Positions 55,267-62,893 of a DNA stretch of 64,000 bases are shown here, piece by piece. The DNA is from Terriglobia bacterium (GTDB lineage Bacteria > Acidobacteriota > Terriglobia > Acidiferrales > UBA7541). The DNA lies in NCBI GenBank assembly GCA_023512135.1, contig JAIMAG010000005.1, forward strand, positions 87,001 through 151,000. The letters run 5' to 3'. Within the stretch, counting starts at the first letter, position 1. Every line of letters begins with the position of its first letter. The notes under the pieces are model-generated. The model ran no database searches. It was not told the origin of the DNA and saw nothing but the letters and a program-made list of their open reading frames with translations. Made by a program: the position numbers and the translations under genes.

Positions 55267-56520
55267 CTACGCAGACGGGCTGTGGCCGGCAGAGGTGGCG
55301 CGAACCGCTTCGACCGGCACCACGCGGCCGGCCGACCAGCGATAGCGCTCGAGCTGCGTGGCCGCTACCGCGCGGCGCACCAGCTCTTCCACTTCGAGGG
55401 TGGCTTCGGCGGCGTCCAGCTCCTCGACCGAACAGTGCAGCGCCGGCACGCGCGGCAAAAACAGCGGGCAGCAGTCGTGGAACGGTTCCGCGGAGATGGC
55501 ATACGTGCCGATCTGCCGCGCCACGCCCAGAATGTCCTGCTTGTCTTCGCCCAGCAGCGGACGAAACAGCGGCATCCGTGCCGCTGCGCCCACGGCCACC
55601 AGGTTGTGCAGCGTCTGGGAAGCCACCTGCGCCAGGCTGTCGCCGGTGACTAGGGCCAGGGCGCGGTCGCGCCGCGCCAGCCGCTCGGCGATCCGCAGCA
55701 TCAGCCGGCGGTAGAGCAGCACCCGGTACCGCTCCGGCGCCGAACGCACGATTTCGCGCTGGACCGGCTCGAACGGCACCAGATAGAGCCGCGACGTGAA
55801 TTGATACGGCGTCAGGTGCCGCACCAGCTCCCGCGCCACATGCAGCGAGGATTCCCCCGGGCGCGCCCCGGCACCGTAGAAGTGCACGAACGAAACATGC
55901 GCCCCCCGCTTCATCATTTTGTATGCCGCCACGGCGGAATCGAATCCTCCGGAAAGCAAACACAGGACGCGGCCGGCGGTATTCGCCGGCAGTCCGCCGG
56001 CGCCGGGAAGTTTCCGGGCATAGACCAGGGCCGCATCGGAAGTGATTTCGATCCGGCAGGTCAACTCCGGCTCATCCAGATGGACGCGGACACTGCGACC
56101 GGACTCGGCGAGCCGGTCGAGCAGGTAGCGGCCGACGCGCCGTTCCACTTCGTTGGCGCGCATCGGGAAGGACTTGTCACTGCGCTTGGCACGCACGGCG
56201 AAGGTAGCGAACGGCAGGTCGCACACTTCTTCCCAGGCTGCGCGGCAGATGGCCTCCAGGTCGCGGTCGGTGCTCCGCGCCAGCGCATAGTTGGCTACGC
56301 CGAAGACACGTGCCAGCCGCACCAGCGCCTGGTCGAGCGGCGCACCCTCTCCGAACTCGAGCAAGATGCGGTCGCTGGGCTGTCCGATCCGCCGGACTGG
56401 AATTCCTTCCAGTGCCTTGCGCAGCGCCACGATCAGCTTGCCGAGAAAAAACCGGCGGTTTCCGCCCTTCAACCACAGCTCGTGATAGTGCACCACGATG
56501 ACCTGCCGGTTCGCAGGCAT
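55267..56520 (-). CDS. thiI: tRNA 4-thiouridine synthase ThiI
   Basis: 417 aa from ATG 56520. An N-terminal THUMP domain (ARSTDRDLEAICRAAWEE, FPMRANEVERRVG) is followed by a PP-loop ATPase domain with LLSGGFDSAVAAYKMMKRG. Late in the chain EPFHDCCPLFLP supplies cysteines near the expected sulfur-transfer site. The C-terminal rhodanese domain of the E. coli protein is absent, so sulfur must come from another protein. It adds 4-thiouridine to tRNA and may feed thiazole synthesis with thiD. It probably leads the minus-strand operon. Confidence 0.92.
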   Translation of the reverse strand: MPANRQVIVVHYHELWLKGGNRRFFLGKLIVALRKALEGIPVRRIGQPSDRILLEFGEGAPLDQALVRLARVFGVANYALARSTDRDLEAICRAAWEEVCDLPFATFAVRAKRSDKSFPMRANEVERRVGRYLLDRLAESGRSVRVHLDEPELTCRIEITSDAALVYARKLPGAGGLPANTAGRVLCLLSGGFDSAVAAYKMMKRGAHVSFVHFYGAGARPGESSLHVARELVRHLTPYQFTSRLYLVPFEPVQREIVRSAPERYRVLLYRRLMLRIAERLARRDRALALVTGDSLAQVASQTLHNLVAVGAAARMPLFRPLLGEDKQDILGVARQIGTYAISAEPFHDCCPLFLPRVPALHCSVEELDAAEATLEVEELVRRAVAATQLERYRWSAGRVVPVEAVRATSAGHSPSA

Positions 56521-56636
56521 GGGAATCCCTCGACGCAAGAGTCAATTCAGTATAGCACCCCGACTGCAAGACCGCTGCCCGCTGGACGCCTCCGCCCGTG
56601 CTGCGAAAAGGGCATTAACCTTTGCGCACATCGAGC

Positions 56637-56664
56637 TTGCGCCGCCGCCCGCCGGGGTTAGAAT
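56637..56664 (+). promoter_or_regulatory. Candidate promoter for the eL13-like gene
   Basis: TTGCGC at 56637-56642, a 16-base spacer, and TAGAAT at 56659-56664. Transcription from here would give a leader of roughly 70 bases before GTG 56744. Confidence 0.45.
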
Positions 56665-56715
56665 CCGCCCGAATTCCACAGAGCGCGCTCTCTCAGGCGA
56701 CTCTGGGGGCTGAAC

Positions 56716-56741
56716 CCGCATCCGATGAAATGAGGATGCGG
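56716..56741 (+). promoter_or_regulatory. Hairpin in the leader of the eL13-like gene
   Basis: CCGCATCC (56716-56723) pairs perfectly with GGATGCGG (56734-56741) around a ten-base loop GATGAAATGA. GTG 56744 follows after two bases. The 3' arm takes up part of the only ribosome-site-like sequence (GAGG), so the hairpin could limit translation. Confidence 0.55.
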
Positions 56742-56743
56742 AC

Positions 56744-57031
56744 GTGAGTCGAAACACAACCATGTGGACCCGGCGCGAATGGCGGGAATATTTCGAGCGC
56801 ATCCAGCGCGCTTCAGAACCTTTCCGTCCGCTGCGGCCGATGGCGCGGCTGGGCGGCGGACGCGTGGAGCCCGCGGCCGGGTTCAGTGTCCGCGAACTAG
56901 ATGAGGCCGGCCTGAGCCTCGAGCAGGCTCAACTGCTCGACCTGCCCGTCGACGTCGGACGCGTCAGTGCCTACACCCCGAACGTCATTGCCCTGCGCGA
57001 GTTCGTTCGTCTGTCCCGCGGCCGTCCCTGA
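56744..57031 (+). CDS. Small protein resembling the ribosomal protein eL13 C-terminal domain
   Basis: 95 aa from GTG 56744 (ATG 56762 is an alternative). The second half reads GFSVRELDEAGLSLEQAQLL, DLPVDVGRVSAYTPNVIALREF, which resembles the archaeal/eukaryotic pattern GFxLxELKxAGI...GIxVDxRRxNxSxExLQxNVxxLKEY. The basic, Arg-rich head (TRREWREYFERIQRASEP) may bind RNA. A few bacteria do have eL13-like annotations. The identification is from the pattern only. Confidence 0.55.
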   Translation: MSRNTTMWTRREWREYFERIQRASEPFRPLRPMARLGGGRVEPAAGFSVRELDEAGLSLEQAQLLDLPVDVGRVSAYTPNVIALREFVRLSRGRP

Positions 57032-57165
57032 AACCATCGCTGCGCACCGCACAGCCAGCACACCCGGGGCGGCCCGACCGGCTCCGCCGACGAAAACTCT
57101 TGACAACCGCCGCTGGATTCGTTCCACCGTATCGCGAACCTGGAGACGCGCCGCGCCGGAAAATC

Positions 57166-57193
57166 TTGACGGGGCCGCCGGTTTCGGTACACT
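57166..57193 (+). promoter_or_regulatory. Promoter for the 96-residue hypothetical gene
   Basis: TTGACG at 57166-57171, a 16-base spacer and TACACT at 57188-57193. ATG 57212 lies 18 bases further, with CGGAG between. Confidence 0.6.
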
Positions 57194-57211
57194 GCGGTTT
57201 TCGGAGCCAAG

Positions 57212-57502
57212 ATGTCTACGCTCCCCATGACGAGCCCATTGCCGGATTCCGAGCGCGACCTGGAGTTCCCTCAGCGCGAGGCGGCGTTTTTCTACGGACT
57301 GTTCCTGCGCGGCTACTCGCTCGAACAGCTCCGGCGGGACATCGAAGTCCCCGCCGAAATCCTGGCCCGGTGGCACCGCGAAGCCGAACGCGAACCGGCC
57401 CAGCGTCCGGTGTTCGAGCGCATCGTCGACTACCGCCGGCGCGTGCTGGCCATTTTCGAAACCCTGGTCGGCAGCGACTCTCAACCGCAGCGACTGCAGT
57501 AA
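57212..57502 (+). CDS. Small hypothetical protein
   Basis: 96 aa, highly charged and predicted all-helical: EFPQREAAFFYGLFLRGYSL, EQLRRDIEVPAEILARWHRE and YRRRVLAIFETLVGSD. The middle resembles a helix-turn-helix (LEQLRRDIEVPAEILARW), so DNA binding is possible. I do not recognise the family. It has its own promoter. Confidence 0.7.
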   Translation: MSTLPMTSPLPDSERDLEFPQREAAFFYGLFLRGYSLEQLRRDIEVPAEILARWHREAEREPAQRPVFERIVDYRRRVLAIFETLVGSDSQPQRLQ

Positions 57503-57565
57503 GTACTTTCTCCCTTCTTCGGCTTCTGCTAGGTTTGTCCCTCCGCGTGGATACTGGAGGTGAAG

Positions 57566-57904
57566 ATGGCACCCCTTGTGGTGGGCAAATCGCTCGCGCT
57601 GTTCCTGCTGGCCGCAGTGTGCGAAATCGGCGGCGGCTACCTGGTCTGGCAGTGGCTGCGCGGCGGGCGGACGGCGTGGTTGGCGGCGGCCGGAGCGGCG
57701 GTGCTGTTCGGCTACGGCATTGTGCATACCTTCCAGCCGGCTCACTTCGGCCGCGTCTACGCATCCTACGGCATTCTGTTCGTCCCGGTGGCGCTGCTGT
57801 GGGGTTGGTGGATGGACGGCCACCGGCCGGACCGCTTCGACCTGGCCGGTGCGGGCCTGTGCCTTGTTGGCGTGGCGGTGATGATGTACGTCCCGCGCGG
57901 CTAG
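57566..57904 (+). CDS. YnfA/UPF0060-family membrane protein
   Basis: 112 aa from ATG 57566 (GGAGG five bases upstream). Four hydrophobic helices are seen, with the family segments [38 protein letters not shown] and [20 protein letters not shown]. Members are small inner-membrane proteins related to SMR-type exporters; the substrate is not established. It lies immediately before tRNA-Asn. Confidence 0.85.
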   Translation: MAPLVVGKSLALFLLAAVCEIGGGYLVWQWLRGGRTAWLAAAGAAVLFGYGIVHTFQPAHFGRVYASYGILFVPVALLWGWWMDGHRPDRFDLAGAGLCLVGVAVMMYVPRG

Positions 57905-57995
57905 GCGCGGCCGGTCGCGTTGACAGTTTTTCGGCGCGCGACTAGACTCGATGAGTTCAGCACCGTGCCCCCGGTCAGCCGTGGGCGCCCGCAGC

Positions 57996-58070
57996 TCCCC
58001 GGTAGCTCAATGGTAGAGCATTCGGCTGTTAACCGAAGGGTTGCAGGTTCGAGTCCTGCCCGGGGAGCCA
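57996..58070 (+). tRNA. tRNA-Asn (GTT)
   Basis: TCCCCGG (57996-58002) pairs with CCGGGGA (58060-58066). The D stem GCTC/GAGC, the anticodon stem TTCGG/CCGAA with loop CTGTTAA (anticodon GTT), and the T stem GCAGG/CCTGC with TTCGAGT are all perfect. The discriminator is G58067 and CCA is encoded. A partial, altered copy lies exactly 1,900 bases downstream, so this is the left end of an accessory region. Confidence 0.96.
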
Positions 58071-58341
58071 GTTTCTTCCAAAACTTACCGCGCTGCTGGA
58101 TTGCTGCGTTTTTGCCATTGCTACCCCATTGCTACTCGCCTTGATAAACGTGGGTAAACCTCGATAGACATTTTCTCCCATTGCTACCCCCATTGCTACC
58201 GCCTTCGCATAGCGACGCCGGGTGCTGGCTGAGCCTGCCACTTGCGTCGCGCCGGGCTGTCCAGAGCGGTTGCGCACGGGCACGAAACCCTTCTCCTGCC
58301 TTTCCGGACGGTTTCTGCCGAATCCGCGTGGGGCGAGAAGC
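58071..58341 (-). other. Possible relic of an integrase 3' end next to the tRNA
   Basis: The 271 bases between the tRNA and the MFS gene have no intact gene. On the minus strand 58283-58071 reads RYAKAVAMGVAMGENVYRGL and then SSNGVAMAKTQQ before running into the antisense of the tRNA. Integrases that insert at a tRNA 3' end often finish this way. ATTGCTACC recurs four times at 58118-58200. I see no catalytic motif, so this is a weak inference. Confidence 0.3.
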
Positions 58342-59544
58342 CTAGGCGCGACGCAAACGCAGCATGAGGATTGTCCCTGCCAGAAAGAGAATGCCGGCTA
58401 CGGTGAAGGCCAGGCTCGCGGAGTAGCGGCTCCAGAGAAAACCCACAAACAGGCTGGAGGCGAAGTCGCCGACGGCGTTGACCGCGGCCAAGGTTCCGAA
58501 GGCCATGCCGTGCTGTTGCGGAGGAACCAGCTCAGCGGCGAGAGAATCTTCGAGGGCTTCTTCCACACCGACGACAATTCCCGCCAGAACAAAGACAATG
58601 GCCAGCAGCGGCAGACTGGCCGGCTGCCACGCGAGCAGAACTGCCATCACCACCGCCAGCGCATAACCCGCCGCCAGCACGATTTTGCGATGGCGGACCC
58701 GGTCGGAAAGCCAGCCGCCGAGATAGGCAAAAGCCGCGTAGAAGATGTTGTGCAACAGGTACAGTCCCACCGCGAAGCTCGCCGCCACTGCCGGCCCGTG
58801 AGCTGGAGTTAGGGCCTGTGTCGCAAACAGAATCAGCAGCGTATGCGAGAAGTCGCCGAGTCCGAAGATGCCCACCGCAACAAGAAAAGTGCGGAAAGAG
58901 GCGGGCAGTTGCCGAACGCTGAACCAGAAGGAGCCGGAAGCAGGCCGGTGGTTCGGTTTCTCGCGAACCAGGAAGCCGAAAGTCAGCACGGCGGCAATTC
59001 CCGGCACTAACGTCCAGGCGAGAACATGCGCGTAGTTGTGCGAGGACCACTCCAGCAGCCACAGGGCAGTGACCGGAGCGACGACGGCTCCCAGCGTGTC
59101 CAGCATTCGCTCGAAGCCGAAGGCGCGCCCGTACGCATCGGAGGAAACGCCCGCCGCCAGCAGGGCCTTGCGCCCCGGGGTCCGGATACCCCGGCCAAAC
59201 CAGGCCGTGACTCGCGCAAGCAACACATGGACGGCGCTTGTCGCCAATGCCAGGGCACCGGTGGCGACGGTTGTCAGGACGTAGCCACTCAGGACGAGCG
59301 GTTTTCTGTGCTTCAGGCGGTCGGTATAGTGCCCGGCGGCAAGCTTGGAAAAGCTCGATACTCCGTCCGCCGTACCCTCGATGATCCCGAGCCACGCCGG
59401 CCCTGCGCCCAGCGACACCAGGAAAGCCGGCAAAACTGTTGTCGCGATTTCGTGACTCCAATCACTGAACAGGCTGGTGAGCCCGACGCCCAGCGTGGTG
59501 CGGTTGAGCCAGGACGGCTTCCGAGCGGCAACTGTTTGGTTCAC
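58342..59544 (-). CDS. MFS transporter
   Basis: 400 aa from GTG 59544, chosen because AGGAG lies eight bases upstream and the stop of the preceding gene overlaps it (GTGA). Twelve hydrophobic helices are expected. The loop-2 MFS signature is seen in AAGHYTDRLKHRKPLVLSG, and its second-half copy in LGGWLSDRVRHRKIVLAAG. GRGIRTPGRKALLAAG is typical of a branch near sugar/drug exporters. The substrate is unknown. It lies inside the region bounded by the tRNA-Asn gene and its altered copy. Confidence 0.88.
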   Translation of the reverse strand: MNQTVAARKPSWLNRTTLGVGLTSLFSDWSHEIATTVLPAFLVSLGAGPAWLGIIEGTADGVSSFSKLAAGHYTDRLKHRKPLVLSGYVLTTVATGALALATSAVHVLLARVTAWFGRGIRTPGRKALLAAGVSSDAYGRAFGFERMLDTLGAVVAPVTALWLLEWSSHNYAHVLAWTLVPGIAAVLTFGFLVREKPNHRPASGSFWFSVRQLPASFRTFLVAVGIFGLGDFSHTLLILFATQALTPAHGPAVAASFAVGLYLLHNIFYAAFAYLGGWLSDRVRHRKIVLAAGYALAVVMAVLLAWQPASLPLLAIVFVLAGIVVGVEEALEDSLAAELVPPQQHGMAFGTLAAVNAVGDFASSLFVGFLWSRYSASLAFTVAGILFLAGTILMLRLRRA

Positions 59545-59846
59545 GATTCTCGCTCCTGCGAGGCCTTTTGCAGTTGCCTCGCCTGGATGCACTCAATGGC
59601 CACCTTGCTTGCCTGGCGCACGCGAACAGTTCCTTGCAGGGCGGCACGCGTACGAGCCGGAAGCGCCTGCGAGTCTCCAATCGTGCCGAGGGCACCCAGC
59701 TGGCAAAGAAGCTCCAAGTGACCTGGTTTACCATGCCAGCGGTCCGCTTCCTTCACGTAGATTGCCACACGCCGGATATTGCCTGAGCGCAGTTCACGCA
59801 CTCCGCGCGAGCCGGAGCCTAAAAATCCCACGGAATAGAGTAGCAC
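59541..59846 (-). CDS. Short DUF190-like protein, possibly degraded
   Basis: Up to 101 aa from GTG 59846; later GTG starts are possible. RRVAIYVKEADRWHGKP closely matches the DUF190 opening (hRIYhgExDRWHGKP). The rest (HLELLCQLGALGTIGDSQAL onward) does not follow the family until KVAIECI near the end, so an internal rearrangement is likely. Its stop overlaps the MFS start, so it may now serve mainly for coupling. DUF190 genes are often beside fluoride exporters, but none is seen. Confidence 0.5.
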   Translation of the reverse strand: MLLYSVGFLGSGSRGVRELRSGNIRRVAIYVKEADRWHGKPGHLELLCQLGALGTIGDSQALPARTRAALQGTVRVRQASKVAIECIQARQLQKASQERES

Positions 59847-59901
59847 CGGCAGAGCGAACGGGACTGGGTTTGGGGTATGCCGAGGCCGCCACGGCTGGCC
59901 A

Positions 59902-59971
59902 GTAGCTCAATGGTAGAGCATTCGGCTGTCATCCGAAGGGTTGCAGGTTCGAGTCCTGCCCGGGGAGCCAG
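59902..59971 (+). pseudogene. Displaced, altered copy of tRNA-Asn (anticodon position GTC)
   Basis: Bases 59902-59971 match 58002-58071 with two differences, T to C in the anticodon (GTT to GTC) and A to T at loop position 38. The 5' acceptor strand is TGGCCAG, which mismatches CCGGGGA at three of seven positions, so a working tRNA-Asp is unlikely. The layout is that of an attachment-site copy left by an element inserted at the tRNA gene. The 306 bases 59847-60152 hold this and the start of the direct repeat and no gene. Confidence 0.75.
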
Positions 59972-59988
59972 TCTCACATAGCCGCAGT

Positions 59989-60427
59989 CGAGGTGGCTGG
60001 TGCCGTGGCGTCTTCTGCCTCCCCCGGGTCTGTGCCTGCTCACACTCGTAGTTGACTTCAATTGACCAGCAGGGTTACGTTAGCGCCCAAATTTGAACCG
60101 CATAGCGTTACATCCCGAACTCCGAAGGGAATTCCATTCGAGGTGACGCCACGTGCTCAACGATGCCGAGAAGGAAAATCTCCGCAAGCAACTGGAGGGT
60201 GAACTGGTGACGCCCGGTGACGCTGCATATGACGAAGCGCGCCGCATCTTTAACGTGATGATTGACCGCCACCCGGCAGCGATTGTGCGCTGTGCCGCCG
60301 CAAGCGACGTGGTCGCTGCCGTCCAATTTGCCCGCGAACACGACCTGCGGGTTTCCATCAAAGGCGCAGGACACAACGTGTCGGGTAACGCCATCTGCGA
60401 CAACGGGGTGATGATCGACAACTCGCG
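59989..60427 (+). repeat. Left copy of a 439-bp direct repeat
   Basis: Matches 62894-63332 at a constant offset of 2,905 bases with no difference seen. The left boundary is CGAGGTGGCTGGTGCCG (the base before it differs) and the right boundary is GACAACTCGCG. It includes the promoter-proximal part of the FAD-linked oxidase gene. It begins 18 bases after the altered tRNA copy. Confidence 0.93.
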
Positions 60428-60449
60428 GCCGCCGAGCAAGCATCCCTGA
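60153..60449 (+). pseudogene. Truncated FAD-linked oxidase, 5' fragment
   Basis: From GTG 60153, 92 residues match the start of the longer gene at 63058 exactly (to VMIDNSR). The frame then runs into unrelated sequence (PPSKHP) and stops at 60449. The flavin-attachment segment GAGHNVSGNA is kept, but most of the FAD-binding and all of the substrate domain is gone, so it should be inactive. Confidence 0.88.
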
Positions 60450-60535
60450 CAACTTGGTCGACAACCGGTGGGCGCTGAACGACCGGCGACTCGCAGCGGA
60501 CGAAAGCACGATTTTCAACATGGGGAGGAAGGAAA

Positions 60536-61243
60536 ATGGAGGCCCCAAGATATGTGAAGCGGATCGCGTGCTTGGCGAACTCTAGAAAGCCTCCCTCTGG
60601 CCGCTGTGTGGCCGGACGTGAGATAATTTCAGAAGGGTTCGGCGCCTGGATTCGGCCGGTGAGTGCGCGTCCGACCCGTGAAGTTTCCGAAGAGGAGCGC
60701 TGCTATCAAAACGGGCAAGACGTCAAGATCCTCGACATCATCGACATCCCGTTTATGCGCCACGAGCCCGAGCGTCACCAGCAAGAGAATCACGTCATCG
60801 ACGCGAATTATTATTGGAAACTTGTTGGTCGTGTGACGTGGCGTGACATCCAGCGTGCGGTCGAAGATCCTGCTGGCCCGCTCTGGCTCAACGGGTACTC
60901 GAGTTCCAACGGGCTGAATGATCGAGTTCCAGAGGGCAACTTGAGTCGAATCGTTCGTTCCCTCTACCTCGTTCGGCCCCAAAATCTTCGCTTGCAGGTA
61001 ACGTGTGAGGGTGGAGGTTCCAGACCGCCGCGGCGTCGGGTGCGGGCTGAGTTTCAGCTCTCCGGCCATTTCTATCGTCTCGTGGTTACGGATCCATGGA
61101 TCGAGCAACGATTACTTTCTGATATTCAGGTGCAAGGGATCGGTGAGGCACTTGTGTGCGTCAGTCTCGGAGAGATATTCAACGACGGCTATGCCTACAA
61201 GCTCGTGGCCACCGTGATCACCCCTGACCGCGCAGATGCCTGA
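60536..61243 (+). CDS. Dual OB-domain-like protein of the DUF488 cassette
   Basis: 235 aa from ATG 60536 with GGGGAGGAAGG upstream. It starts [20 protein letters not shown] and has [19 protein letters not shown] and [20 protein letters not shown], then a second part with [20 protein letters not shown] and [11 protein letters not shown]. This matches what I know as the dual-OB (DuOB) family found beside DUF488 genes. OB folds bind nucleic acid or nucleotides, which suggests a sensor or adaptor. The base composition is visibly poorer in GC than the core window. The next gene starts four bases after its stop. Confidence 0.68.
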   Translation: MEAPRYVKRIACLANSRKPPSGRCVAGREIISEGFGAWIRPVSARPTREVSEEERCYQNGQDVKILDIIDIPFMRHEPERHQQENHVIDANYYWKLVGRVTWRDIQRAVEDPAGPLWLNGYSSSNGLNDRVPEGNLSRIVRSLYLVRPQNLRLQVTCEGGGSRPPRRRVRAEFQLSGHFYRLVVTDPWIEQRLLSDIQVQGIGEALVCVSLGEIFNDGYAYKLVATVITPDRADA

Positions 61244-61246
61244 ATC

Positions 61247-61867
61247 ATGAGTGACGTGGTCTACACAATCGGACATTCGACGCACACTGTCGAAAAGTTC
61301 ATCGAGCTGCTGCGCCAGTACGGCGTCACCGCGGTGGCCGACGTGCGTTCGCGGCCGTACAGCCGGATGAACCCCCAGTTCAATCGGGAGGCGATCTGCT
61401 CGCGCTTGAAGGAAGCCGGGATCGCCTACGTGTTCCTCGGCCGTGCGCTTGGAGCGCGCCCCGAGGATCGATCCTGTTACGAGAGCGGAAAGGTCCAGTT
61501 CGACTGCTTGGCACGGACGCCCCAGTTTGCAGCTGGGCTGGAACGTATCCTTCGCGGCATGAAAAAGCACGTGATTGCGCTCATGTGTGCCGAAAAGGAC
61601 CCGCTGACCTGCCATCGCGCGATCCTGATATGCCGGCACTTGGCCAAGCGCGGAGTCAGGATCGCGCATATTCTTGAAGATGGGCGTCTTGAGAGTCATG
61701 ATGATGCGAGTTCGCGTCTTCTCCGAGAAGAGGGACTCTCGGAACACGACCTGTTTCGCACGCGCAAGGAACTGCTCGACGAGGCCTATATGCGACGGGG
61801 CCAGCAGATCGCGTATGTGGAAGTCGAAACGGCAGAGGAACAGAAGACCCGAGGAGTCGGACGGTGA
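61247..61867 (+). CDS. DUF488 protein, long form
   Basis: 206 aa. DUF488 signatures are VYTIGHSTHTVEKFIELLRQ, VADVRSRPYSRMNPQFN, VFLGRALGARPED and, near residue 118, CAEKDPLTCHRAILICRHL. The conserved His/Ser at the start, Asp-Val-Arg and the Cys...Cys-His-Arg pair look like a catalytic pocket. The biochemical function of the family is not established. It has a C-terminal tail of 60 charged residues. It overlaps the second DUF488 gene (GTGA). Confidence 0.85.
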   Translation: MSDVVYTIGHSTHTVEKFIELLRQYGVTAVADVRSRPYSRMNPQFNREAICSRLKEAGIAYVFLGRALGARPEDRSCYESGKVQFDCLARTPQFAAGLERILRGMKKHVIALMCAEKDPLTCHRAILICRHLAKRGVRIAHILEDGRLESHDDASSRLLREEGLSEHDLFRTRKELLDEAYMRRGQQIAYVEVETAEEQKTRGVGR

Positions 61868-62298
61868 AACTTTATACGATCGGGTTCACGAAGACAACCG
61901 CTGAGTCGTTTTTTACGCGGCTCGCGAAAGCCGGCGTGAAGAAGGTCATTGACGTGCGCCTGAACAACGTCTCTCAACTTTCGGGGTTCGCGAAGAAGGA
62001 GGATCTGCGGTACTTCCTCAAAGCAATCTGCAACATTGAATACGAGCACAGACCGGAGCTGGCTCCGACGCAGGAGATGCTCAATGAATATAAAAAGCGC
62101 CGGGGAAAATGGACTACCTACGAAAAACGGTTCCTCAAACTCATGGCCGAACGGAAGATCGAAAAAACTATAGAGCCTTCTGATTTGGATCAGACCTGCC
62201 TGCTATGCAGCGAGGCCAAGGCCGATCACTGCCACCGCCGGCTTGCGGCCGAATACCTCAAAAAAAAGTGGGGCGATTTAGAGATTGTTCATCTATAA
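61864..62298 (+). CDS. DUF488 protein, short form
   Basis: 144 aa from GTG 61864, overlapping the previous stop. LYTIGFTKTTAESFFTRLAK, VIDVRLNNVSQLSGFAK and LLCSEAKADHCHRRLAAEYL repeat the family layout. The first motif has Phe-Thr in place of His-Ser, and the tail CSEAKADHCHRR keeps both cysteines and the histidine. The pair may form a heterodimer, or each may act on a different ligand. Confidence 0.85.
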   Translation: MKLYTIGFTKTTAESFFTRLAKAGVKKVIDVRLNNVSQLSGFAKKEDLRYFLKAICNIEYEHRPELAPTQEMLNEYKKRRGKWTTYEKRFLKLMAERKIEKTIEPSDLDQTCLLCSEAKADHCHRRLAAEYLKKKWGDLEIVHL

Positions 62299-62332
62299 GA
62301 AATTGGGAGCTGCAGCATTTTGGTAGAGAGGA

Positions 62333-62640
62333 ATGCCCTTGAGCACACGCACCCTTCACCCATGGACTGATCTCGTAAGGCTGCATACCGATGTCGAGGG
62401 AGTTCGCTCACAAAGGCCGTCTTCACCATCGACCTCGGAACTATCGCAGCGGGCATCCCAACGTCCTCGTCGTGAACCGGAACCCGGAAGCCTTCTTCCG
62501 GGCAAAGTACCTGACAGCCGATCTGCAAAGCTCATCGAGGAGGTGCTGGCGGCGCGGGGTTTTCCTAGCTTTCGGGATTTGCTCGGAAGTTGATGGGAGG
62601 AGACCTCTTTACCATCGGGGAAGCCGGGGATTACGAATGC
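62333..62640 (+). pseudogene. Frameshifted remains of a DUF499-like ATPase gene
   Basis: No single frame is long, but three frames together give an ordered series: HPWTDLVRLHTDVEG, then SLTKAVFTIDLGTIAAGIP, then NRNPEAFFRAKYLTADLQ, then KLIEEVLAARGF. This series recalls the N-terminus of DUF499 proteins (VFAxDLGxVxxG, FFRxTYLT). At least three frameshifts are needed. DUF499 genes are known from phage-defence-associated loci. It lies right behind the DUF488 pair. Confidence 0.5.
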
Positions 62641-62893
62641 GGCGCAGATGAGCACCCTTTGCGGCCGGGCAGGTAGCGGGGGACGGTCTCGATGCAGTCG
62701 CCGGCGGCGCAAATATCCTGAATTGCCGCTTGCAGGTACTTGTTCACCGGGATCCGACTCTTCCGCCAAGTTTGACGTCAGTTTCTTCCAGACCAAAGTC
62801 TGCCGTGGTTGCGGGGAATCGACGTATCCGAAGGAGCCTTCAGTCTCGCGGGTCGCGGCGCAGCAATTCGCTGCGGCCTTCGAGCTTCCAGGG
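62641..62893. other. Cassette end with no identifiable gene
   Basis: These 253 bases have no open frame that I recognise. On the minus strand a short stretch reads VNKYLQAAIQDICAAGDCIETVPRYLPG over about 62680-62750, which has a protein-like pattern but no start and no long frame. On the plus strand FFQTKVCRGCGES near 62790 is another such piece. Both may be decayed gene ends. Confidence 0.3.

Noticed and set aside
57100-57105. TTGACA as a further promoter for the 96-residue gene
   Set aside because: No -10 element lies 16-18 bases downstream, while the TTGACG/TACACT pair at 57166-57193 does fit.
58118-58200. The repeated ATTGCTACC units as a small CRISPR array
   Set aside because: The units are too short, the spacing is uneven and there are no cas genes.
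59896-59970. A functional tRNA-Asp (GTC)
   Set aside because: Three of seven acceptor pairs are mismatched and the body is a near copy of tRNA-Asn, so a displaced copy is the better reading.
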